A stretch of 34,810 nucleotides of DNA, taken from positions 1 through 34,810 of the forward strand of contig SOIV01000271.1 of NCBI GenBank assembly GCA_004377005.1. Direction: 5' to 3'. Position 1 is the stretch's first letter. Every line of letters starts with the position of its first letter. The notes beneath the pieces are model-generated. The model saw only the letters and a list, made by a program, of their open reading frames with translations. It was not told where the DNA came from and searched no databases. Source of the DNA: Candidatus Aminicenantota bacterium. Lineage in GTDB: Bacteria; Acidobacteriota; Aminicenantia; Aminicenantales; Aminicenantaceae. Of this stretch, positions 27,643 to 34,810 are shown piece after piece. Made by a program: the position numbers and the translations under genes.

Positions 27643-30600
27643 ATGAAGAAAGCCAGCTTATTTGTCATCCTGGGAATTATTCTCTCTTTTATTTGTTTTT
27701 CTCTGGATACATACGGACAGAGCGCTGATAAAATCGGCAAATTGTATGAGAAAATCAAATGGAGATGCATCGGACCTGCAGTTATGGGAGGCCGCACAGT
27801 GGATATCGATGTCGTAGAAAAAGAGCCTTGGATTATCTACGCAGCCATAGGTCCGAGTGGCGTCTGGAAATCAGTGAATAACGGCATCACATGGGCGCCT
27901 GTTTTTCATAAAGAAAACACAGTCTCTGTGGGTGATATTGCTATCGCTCAATCTCATCCGGACATTATCTGGGTAGGAACAGGAGAAGCAACATGTAGGA
28001 ACAGTGTCACCATAGGGGATGGCGTGTATAAATCCATCGATGGAGGAAAGAAATGGAAGAACATGGGCCTTAAAAATACCCGCCATATTAGCCGAATAGT
28101 AATTAATCCCGGAGATCCGAATATTGTCTATGTGGCTGCTATGGGACATCTATGGGGCCCGAACAAGTGGCGGGGCGTCTATAAAACTATGGACGGCGGA
28201 AAAACATGGAAGAAAATTTTGTATATAAACGAAGATACTGGCGTTGCAGATTTAGCCATCGATCCTTCAGACAGCCTCACTCTTTATGCTGCTACCTACG
28301 AACACCGCCGGCTTCCCTATTATTTTTCAAGCGGTGGTCCAGGGAGCGGGCTTTATAAGACAACAGATGGTGGAGGAACCTGGACGAAGCTTACAGAGGA
28401 TTTACCAGAAGGAGTGATGGGAAGAATAGGAATCGATGTTTCCCGGAGTAATCCTAATGTCGTTTATGCCCTTATCGAACACGAGGATGGTGGAATCTGG
28501 CGTTCAGAAGATAAGGGGAAAAGCTGGAAAAGGACCTGCGACAACGAAACCTATAAGCGGGTAAATTCCAGGCCTTTTTACTACAGCCAGATTCGCATTG
28601 ATCCGGGCGATGATAAGGTCATTTATGTTTTCTCTGGAGGATCCTATGTCTCAAAAGACATGGGCAAGAAATTTAAGCCAATTTCTGGAGGAACCCATCC
28701 TGACCATCATGCTCTCTGGATAGATCCATCCAATCCTCTTCACCTGATCGATGGAAATGACGGCGGTATAGATATCACTTACGATGGTGGGAAAAACTGG
28801 CATCCTATCCAGCACATGGCTCTGGCTGAAGTTTACCAGATTGGGTTTGATATGAGAAAACCATATTATGTCTACTGCGGCTTGCAGGACAACGGCAGTT
28901 GGGGAGGACCGAGTGCCAGCATAGACACTGCGGGGATTACAAACGCTGATTGGTATACGATAGGTGGAGGAGACGGATTTTACGCTCAAGTAGATCCCAC
29001 TGACCCAAATATCATTTACAGAAACTATCAAATGAATGGATTGTCGCGTTTTGATTTGAGGATTAAAATAGGCAAAGCTGTCAGACCCCAAGCTTCTATC
29101 AAAGAACCTCCTTATCGTTTCAACTGGAATTCACCAATTTACATTTCCCCTCATGACCCGAAAACTGTTTATACAGGAGGAAATTATTTATTCAAGACCA
29201 CCAATGGCGGGCATAGTTGGGAAATAATCAGTCCGGACCTTTCAACGAATGACCCAAAGAAGCAAAAAGATTCGGGCGGTTCCATAACCAAGGATAATAC
29301 CGGAGCTGAAATCCATTGTACGATAATCACTATTTCTGAATCACCTGTAGAGAAAGGAGTCATCTGGTGCGGAACTGACGATGGAAATGTCCAGATAACT
29401 CGTGATGGCGGGAAAACATGGAAAAATGTTGTAAAGAAAATTAAAAACCTTCCTCCGAACACGTGGTGCTCTCGTATCGAAGCATCCCATTTTGAGGCAG
29501 GGACAGCCTATGCTGCTTTTGATGGCCATCGCCATGATGATTATGGAACCTATGTTTATAAAACCACGGATTACGGCAACACCTGGAAATCCATCAAGGG
29601 AAACCTGCCTTTTGGTTGGGTACATGTAATTCGGGAGGATTTGAAAAACAAAAACCTTCTTTTTGTAGGGACAGAATTCGGGATTTATGCCTCCCTTGAC
29701 GGTGGCCTAAGCTGGTTTTCGCTCAAGAATAATTTGCCGACCGCGTCTGTGCGGGACATTGCTATACATCCTCGAGAGAATGATCTGATTATCGGAACGC
29801 ATGGGATGGGAGTTTGGATCATGGATGACATTGCTCTTCTCCAGGAGATGACAGAAGAAGTATTTAATTCTGGCTCTTACTTGTTTAATATCCGGCCTTC
29901 AACTCAATTTCTGCGGTCAACCACTCGCGAATATTTCAGCAAGCAGATTTATGCTGCTAAAAACCCTTCTTTCGGTATGACCATAACCTCTTACTTTAGA
30001 ACGAAGCCCGAAGAGAGGCCTGAAGTTTTTATAAAAGACAGTAAAGGCGATACAATATTCAAACTCAAGCTTTTAAAAAGAGAAGGTATTCAGAAAAATA
30101 CGTGGAACTTGCGGTATGTTCCTAAGACAAAGGAAGGAAAAGAGATTAAGTCCTCAGGTATAGGGTTTATCGAATCGCCTTTTGTTGCGTCCGGAGAATA
30201 TACGGTTGAATTGGTAGTCGGAGACCAGAAACTGATGAAAAAAGGAATTGTTTACCCCGATCCAAGGTTTCAAATGAAAGAGGAAGAAAGAATTGTCCAG
30301 AGCGATAAAATCGTTGAAGTCATGGCTCATTCAAAGAAAATGGGCTTATCTGTCACAGCTACAAATAATATAAGGCGGCAGCTTGAGAAGTTGGATAAAG
30401 CGCTGAAGGAAAAAGAAGACACTCCAGAAATTGTTCGAACTGCCCTCAAAAATTTTGATGAGAAATTTGCCAAGTTAGAAGAAGAAATCATGCCCAAGGG
30501 ATTCGGATACAGAGGCTCCATGGAAATGGCTCTCAGGGGAGGTTCTCTTTCCCAACTGGTTATGATGTTAGGCGCGTCCATCTCAGGGTATCCGTCAGTC

Positions 30601-30765
30601 CCGACAAAGACAGAGTTATCCCAGCTTAAGGAATTATCAGAAGCTGTGAATGCACTTGTCAGTAAGTTTAATGAATTTATGAGTGTGGAAATCCCTAAGT
30701 TGAATGAGATTCTGGAAGAGCACAGCCTCAAACCCCTTAAAGCCCCAAAAAAAGTTAGCCTATAA
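27643..30765 (+). CDS. BNR/VPS10 (sortilin-like) repeat secreted protein
   Basis: Repeated S/TxDxGxxW motifs (SIDGGKKW, TMDGGKTW, TTDGGGTW, SEDKGKSW); ATG at 27643 after aaaggag, then signal peptide (ORF opens at 27580). Confidence 0.88.
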   Translation: MKKASLFVILGIILSFICFSLDTYGQSADKIGKLYEKIKWRCIGPAVMGGRTVDIDVVEKEPWIIYAAIGPSGVWKSVNNGITWAPVFHKENTVSVGDIAIAQSHPDIIWVGTGEATCRNSVTIGDGVYKSIDGGKKWKNMGLKNTRHISRIVINPGDPNIVYVAAMGHLWGPNKWRGVYKTMDGGKTWKKILYINEDTGVADLAIDPSDSLTLYAATYEHRRLPYYFSSGGPGSGLYKTTDGGGTWTKLTEDLPEGVMGRIGIDVSRSNPNVVYALIEHEDGGIWRSEDKGKSWKRTCDNETYKRVNSRPFYYSQIRIDPGDDKVIYVFSGGSYVSKDMGKKFKPISGGTHPDHHALWIDPSNPLHLIDGNDGGIDITYDGGKNWHPIQHMALAEVYQIGFDMRKPYYVYCGLQDNGSWGGPSASIDTAGITNADWYTIGGGDGFYAQVDPTDPNIIYRNYQMNGLSRFDLRIKIGKAVRPQASIKEPPYRFNWNSPIYISPHDPKTVYTGGNYLFKTTNGGHSWEIISPDLSTNDPKKQKDSGGSITKDNTGAEIHCTIITISESPVEKGVIWCGTDDGNVQITRDGGKTWKNVVKKIKNLPPNTWCSRIEASHFEAGTAYAAFDGHRHDDYGTYVYKTTDYGNTWKSIKGNLPFGWVHVIREDLKNKNLLFVGTEFGIYASLDGGLSWFSLKNNLPTASVRDIAIHPRENDLIIGTHGMGVWIMDDIALLQEMTEEVFNSGSYLFNIRPSTQFLRSTTREYFSKQIYAAKNPSFGMTITSYFRTKPEERPEVFIKDSKGDTIFKLKLLKREGIQKNTWNLRYVPKTKEGKEIKSSGIGFIESPFVASGEYTVELVVGDQKLMKKGIVYPDPRFQMKEEERIVQSDKIVEVMAHSKKMGLSVTATNNIRRQLEKLDKALKEKEDTPEIVRTALKNFDEKFAKLEEEIMPKGFGYRGSMEMALRGGSLSQLVMMLGASISGYPSVPTKTELSQLKELSEAVNALVSKFNEFMSVEIPKLNEILEEHSLKPLKAPKKVSL

Positions 30766-32265
30766 TTTTATTTCAGGGAGGGAACTTATACCGCACGCTT
30801 TGGCATCGGAATCCATAATTTTTCGAAGCTCTTGAAGGATATCGTCATCCAAAAGAGAGGGGGGATTTTCTTTAAGAAGTCTTTCTACTTCTTCTGAAGC
30901 CCTGTCAGCAATTGATTTTTTTCCAAGCGAAACCCAATAGTCGTAGGTATCACGGTCTATTATTGCAGGAAAGGTATGTTCCTCCCTGTACCATTTTCGG
31001 GTGTGGGGCATGGTTAAAAACTGGGTTTCCTGGGTAAAGCCCTCGAATAGATTTTTAGCAATAGGCTCGTCCCGTTGAGAAATCCCTTCTATCGCTCTGC
31101 AGGCCATGCTGCAGATCTCATTATCCACTACTAGCTTTTCCAGACTCTGGCAGCTTTCAAAGTTCATCATCCCCGGACCTGAGATAACGTTAACACCGGA
31201 GAGCGCTGCCATGACAGCTCCAATTCCAGTTTCCAATCCTGCCTGAGAGTCATTGATTTTCGAATCACTCAATCCCATGTAAGCATGGGTAGGAAGGTTT
31301 AGATATTTTCCAATCTGGGTATAGGCAGAATCAATCATCATTGTCTCTATGGCTCCCATCGGAGTTGTTCCTTTTCTCATATCAAAACTGGATGGGGAGC
31401 CTCCAAAAATAACAGGAGCTCCTTTTTTTGCAAGTTGCGTGATAACTAACCCTGAGAGATTCTCTGCTACATGCTGGACAAGAGTTCCGGCAATGGTCAC
31501 TGGAGATGTTGCTCCAGTCATCCCCATAGAAATAAGCTCTGAAGGAATTCCTGCCCGGGCACAATCAATAAGGCTCTGGGTGGTTAGATTGCTCCATTTC
31601 AGAGGAGGGGAGGGGCATGCATCAAAAATAGCCAGGGGTTTTTCGGCCAGGTTTTTTTCTCCGCCTCTTACCGCAGCAAGCATATCATGCATTGGCTTGA
31701 ACCCTTCAACCCGGAATGTTCCGGTAACAACAGGTTTTGCCGAGAATTGAAGCCCTATATATAAGCGGTAGCTATCAGAGATTAGATCCGGAACATCGGA
31801 GCTTACAATTCCAGTGCTCTGAAAGTCAAAGTGCTCTAGACAATCCGTGAGGCGACAGAACTTAACCAGGTCTTCGCTTACAGCCTTCCTTTCCACTGAT
31901 GTTTTATGGTCGAGGATCGTGATTGCAGTTGATCCCGGGTCAAAATGGACATGATCCTTTCCCACTATGAATTCTTTTTCTCCTGTTCGGTCATATAATC
32001 TGATTATTGAAGGCGAGGAGGAAAGGGAATCCTCTGCAAGCTGTTGGGTGATGTAGACCCTTTGGGCTTGCTCATCAACTCTCATTCCGGCTTCCTTAAA
32101 AAGCTTTAAGGCTTCTTCGTTTTCGACAAACACTCCTTGTTTCTCGAGGATTTCGTGGGCTTCCTCAATTATTTTTTGGATAAATTCTTTACTTAAAAAT
32201 TCCAATTTAGGTCTTATTGTTTTAATCATGCATCTTTCCTTTAAATTCCATTTTTTTTCTATCAA
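30760..32265 (-). CDS. MttB-superfamily (trimethylamine methyltransferase-like) protein, no in-frame stop (non-pyrrolysine)
   Basis: EEAHEILEKQGVFVENEEAL, HFDPGSTA, GGSPSSFDMRKGTTPMGAIETMMIDSA, GLSDSKINDSQAGLETG, SGPGMMNFE. TTG at 32265 overlaps the upstream stop; ATG at 32229 is an alternative start. Confidence 0.9.
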   Translation of the reverse strand: MIEKKWNLKERCMIKTIRPKLEFLSKEFIQKIIEEAHEILEKQGVFVENEEALKLFKEAGMRVDEQAQRVYITQQLAEDSLSSSPSIIRLYDRTGEKEFIVGKDHVHFDPGSTAITILDHKTSVERKAVSEDLVKFCRLTDCLEHFDFQSTGIVSSDVPDLISDSYRLYIGLQFSAKPVVTGTFRVEGFKPMHDMLAAVRGGEKNLAEKPLAIFDACPSPPLKWSNLTTQSLIDCARAGIPSELISMGMTGATSPVTIAGTLVQHVAENLSGLVITQLAKKGAPVIFGGSPSSFDMRKGTTPMGAIETMMIDSAYTQIGKYLNLPTHAYMGLSDSKINDSQAGLETGIGAVMAALSGVNVISGPGMMNFESCQSLEKLVVDNEICSMACRAIEGISQRDEPIAKNLFEGFTQETQFLTMPHTRKWYREEHTFPAIIDRDTYDYWVSLGKKSIADRASEEVERLLKENPPSLLDDDILQELRKIMDSDAKACGISSLPEIKL

Positions 32266-32876
32266 GAAACCTTAGGACTATGCCTTCTCGTTGAAAGTTT
32301 TTGTTCTTTGTAAAAATTTATTCGAAAGGAAACGGACTTTCGAGGTACCATCATACAGGACTCTGTTAGGCGGACTCCGATGTCGGCTGCTGGCAGCATC
32401 CGGAAGATAAATCGCTGTTCCTTTATATCCCATTTTCCGTAGCCTGGGCTAAATCTTTTGCTCGGCCATAAATTCATCTCTCTTGCTTTCTCTGCCAGTA
32501 TTCGATCGGATTGGATAGCCACCTCTTCAGCCGCTTCAGAACCTAAGGCGTCCAGGATTAAAGCTCTCGTCATTTCATTTTTTTCCATAAGTTTTTTGAT
32601 TTCTCGTTCGAGTTCGGGTCCTATAGTACAGATACAAATTGCAACTTTCTCAGCGTCCTTAAAAATAAGATGCTTGTTCGTTTCATCATAACCGACGATC
32701 GTGTAGATGGATGCAGGATGGAGGAGATAATCTAGCTTCTCTTTTTCTTCTGTAATAAGACTTTTTATCGGTTCTTTTATTTCTGTGGGTCTTTTTTTGT
32801 ATCCTATAAGTCTTAAGATCCTTTTCTCATCGAATTCGACTGTGAAATTTTCGATTTTTTCTACAGGTCCAAACAT
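32262..32876 (-). CDS. Stand-alone vitamin-B12-dependent methionine synthase activation-domain-like protein
   Basis: RFSPGYGKWDIKEQRFIFRMLPAADIGVRLTESCMMVPRKSVSFRIN typical of Met_synt_B12. Confidence 0.87.
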   Translation of the reverse strand: MFGPVEKIENFTVEFDEKRILRLIGYKKRPTEIKEPIKSLITEEKEKLDYLLHPASIYTIVGYDETNKHLIFKDAEKVAICICTIGPELEREIKKLMEKNEMTRALILDALGSEAAEEVAIQSDRILAEKAREMNLWPSKRFSPGYGKWDIKEQRFIFRMLPAADIGVRLTESCMMVPRKSVSFRINFYKEQKLSTRRHSPKVS

Positions 32877-32885
32877 GGCCAGCTT

Positions 32886-33536
32886 TTATTCTCCAATCAG
32901 TTTTTTGGTAATTCTTACGGCAACCATGGCATTTTCTCCGTATCCATTGGCTCCTATATCATCAGCCCATTGTTGATTTACCGGAGCACCTCCCACTAAA
33001 ACTTTATACCGGCCAGCGAGATTTTTCTCCTTGAGCATTTCTATGACTTTTTTCTGTCCGAGCATGGTTGTTGTTAAAAGAGCAGAAAGGCAGATGAAAT
33101 CAGCATTTTCTGCCTCTGCTTTTTCAATGAATTTTTCAAGTTTCACATCTGCTCCGAGGTCAATTACCTGAAAACCATTGGCTGCAAGCATCGAAGCTAC
33201 AAGGTTTTTGCCTATATCATGAATATCCCCCTCAACTGTGCCTATAACGACTTTTCCTTTGGATTTTGCCGAAATCTGGGCTTTTTCGAGTTCAGGCTGG
33301 AGCACTCTCATAGCTCCTTTCATACATTCAGCACTGGTTATAAGCTCTGGCAGAAAATATTCTCCTTTTTCCCACAATTCCCCAACTTTTTCGATTCCTG
33401 GCACATAGCCTTTATCTATGACTTCGTTGAGATCCAGTCTCTGTTTAATGGCCTCATTAGCCAGAGCCTCGGTTTCGTCTTTATTCCCTTCGACTATAGC
33501 CTTTCCCATTCTTTTGAGTATCTCTTCTTTGTTCAT
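32886..33536 (-). CDS. Corrinoid-binding protein (MtbC/MttC-like)
   Basis: GTVEGDIHDIGKNLVASMLAANGFQVIDLGADV (DxHxxG), LLTTTM, VGGAPVNQQWADDIGANGYGENA. Confidence 0.95.
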   Translation of the reverse strand: MNKEEILKRMGKAIVEGNKDETEALANEAIKQRLDLNEVIDKGYVPGIEKVGELWEKGEYFLPELITSAECMKGAMRVLQPELEKAQISAKSKGKVVIGTVEGDIHDIGKNLVASMLAANGFQVIDLGADVKLEKFIEKAEAENADFICLSALLTTTMLGQKKVIEMLKEKNLAGRYKVLVGGAPVNQQWADDIGANGYGENAMVAVRITKKLIGE

Positions 33537-33989
33537 GCTCTCTCCTAATGCGCAGAAAAATATTTAAAAGAGCCAAATGATAATATTTATTGAGTAATCT
33601 TGCAAGGAAAGATCTTCCAGCCATACCTGCATGCAATATTCCAGAGCCTGGTAAAGCTTGACCTCAGGCTTGATCAACTGATGGCGCGGGTGAATCGGCT
33701 CTTTTGCGAGGGGACGATGATGACGCACTTCGCTACTCTTGTATAATGATTATCATGCCGGAGGACACACTTATTGAAGACATGTCTGCATTTGCCTTTA
33801 AATATTGAAATCAGGTTTTGACTTTAAGTTTTTTATTCATATAGAGGGGTGAGTCTGAAGGGGTGGGAAAACAATCACAAATATCACCACAAAAATCATC
33901 TTTAGGGGTCATTTACTTATGAATTCGCTTAGATAATCATGCGTATGTTGTATTTAACGCGACTATTTTATTAGAAAGGAAGAAGGATA

Positions 33990-34526
33990 ATGAAAATGAT
34001 CATCAGAAATGGACTTCGGGTCCGACACTTTTTCAGTACCAAAAGCGTAGATGGAAGAGCTAAGGTTTCCCGTCATCCCTTGCCTAGGAAAAAGCTGGTT
34101 CTTGTCTTTTTATCGGCACTGCTTCTAATCATGGCAGGTTTGTTTGAGAGTTGTAATCTTTTCCAAACCGCACAAGAATGGGTGCTTGTGAATCAAATGG
34201 GCGATACCGCAACCGTGACAGTTCCGGCAGGCACTTACACAAGCACGTTTACTGAAACTAGTAATAGTAATGGATGGTATGTTTATATTTCCGGTATGGA
34301 TCCCATCCGTTTAACCATAGGAGGAAGTATAAGTGGTACCAACTGGAGATTTGTGGGCCTTACAGGCAGCGGCCCTCAAGTAAATGTTATTGGAAGCGGG
34401 ACTGGAACTTCCGATGCTGCCTTCCCAGATAGTAATTCGGTCAGCGGCACAGTAACGATAAATACACAAAGTCCACTAGGTGCGACCAGTGGTACCGGTT
34501 CTTGGAGTGGGTCGAGGACGAAGTAA
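33990..34526 (+). CDS. Hypothetical secreted Thr/Ser/Gly-rich protein
   Basis: ORF with a hydrophobic segment KKLVLVFLSALLLIMAGLFESC followed by a low-complexity T/S/G-rich tail; start codon uncertain. Confidence 0.5.
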   Translation: MKMIIRNGLRVRHFFSTKSVDGRAKVSRHPLPRKKLVLVFLSALLLIMAGLFESCNLFQTAQEWVLVNQMGDTATVTVPAGTYTSTFTETSNSNGWYVYISGMDPIRLTIGGSISGTNWRFVGLTGSGPQVNVIGSGTGTSDAAFPDSNSVSGTVTINTQSPLGATSGTGSWSGSRTK

Positions 34527-34700
34527 ATCTCCTTATTATAAAAGATAGGAATTTCAACCTTTCGGAAAAAATCAGGTGAAGATAAATCATCTGTAAATCG
34601 TTTCGTGCATCGGATCTCATATCTAAGATAAAGGGCGGGCTGTTAACAGCTAATTAAACCTTTATTCTAATTATTGCCAAAGAATAATCTTATTCAACAT

Positions 34701-34757
34701 AAAGGTGCATAATTAACATAATTTATGAATAATCCAGGTTATATATTATGCGCCTTT
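34701..34757 (+). terminator. Possible intrinsic-terminator-like stem-loop
   Basis: aaaggtgcataat (34701-34713) vs attatgcgccttt (34745-34757), one mismatch, followed by a T run; the 31-nt loop is long for a terminator. Confidence 0.35.
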
Positions 34758-34810
34758 TTTTTTGCAGCAAATCCTTTCTAGACTATTGTAAGGCTTACTC
34801 AAAATATCCT

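Noticed and set aside
30760-32265. Possible pyrrolysine-containing MttB
   Set aside because: The reading frame is continuous with no in-frame TAG; the region where pyrrolysine is expected reads SDSKINDSQAG.
33545-33985. Possible cobalamin riboswitch or gene remnant upstream of the corrinoid protein gene
   Set aside because: I could not find a convincing B12-box or conserved fold by eye on the minus strand, and the coding-like stretches contain stops. A covariance-model search would be decisive.
34726-34738. tgaataatccagg, inverse complement of 10299-10311, as transposon ends 24 kb apart
   Set aside because: A 13-nt AT-rich match is expected by chance several times in a window this size, and the interval holds ordinary chromosomal genes.

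Overview
Mostly well-packed bacterial chromosome. The gene content (partial complex I, many secreted metallopeptidases, a DUF5916 protein, a BNR/VPS10-like protein, an MttB-like methyltransferase set) is compatible with an uncultured Aminicenantes/Acidobacteriota-like bacterium; that assignment is inference only. From left to right: nuoA-I plus a 4-bp-overlapping metallo-beta-lactamase-fold gene, with nuoJ-N not following. Next is an accessory stretch (about 8.6-11.5 kb) with a stand-alone LigD-type 3'-phosphoesterase, small Cys-rich proteins, two foldback/MITE-like elements, a strongly structured intergenic element and a GNAT protein. This is followed by a PD-(D/E)XK nuclease with a putative Fe-S cluster, a half-size permease, an M1-like peptidase, a membrane protein, a DUF4097-like protein, a TldD/TldE pair whose TldD carries a Tat-like signal, DUF5916, two tandem M14-like carboxypeptidases, a BNR/VPS10 protein, and a corrinoid protein + Met_synt_B12-like activation domain + MttB-like operon. 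Best second-look items: (1) an M14 paralogue in which the zinc motif HxxE reads ExxH and other catalytic residues are changed, directly upstream of an intact M14; (2) an 88-nt two-level hairpin at 10317-10404; (3) paired TTATAAC-N5-GTTATA palindromes upstream of the nuclease gene; (4) three related intergenic repeat families; (5) the minimal corrinoid methyltransferase operon with its own SAM-type activation domain. No CRISPR array, tRNA or rRNA was recognised. No alignments, folding or database searches were run.
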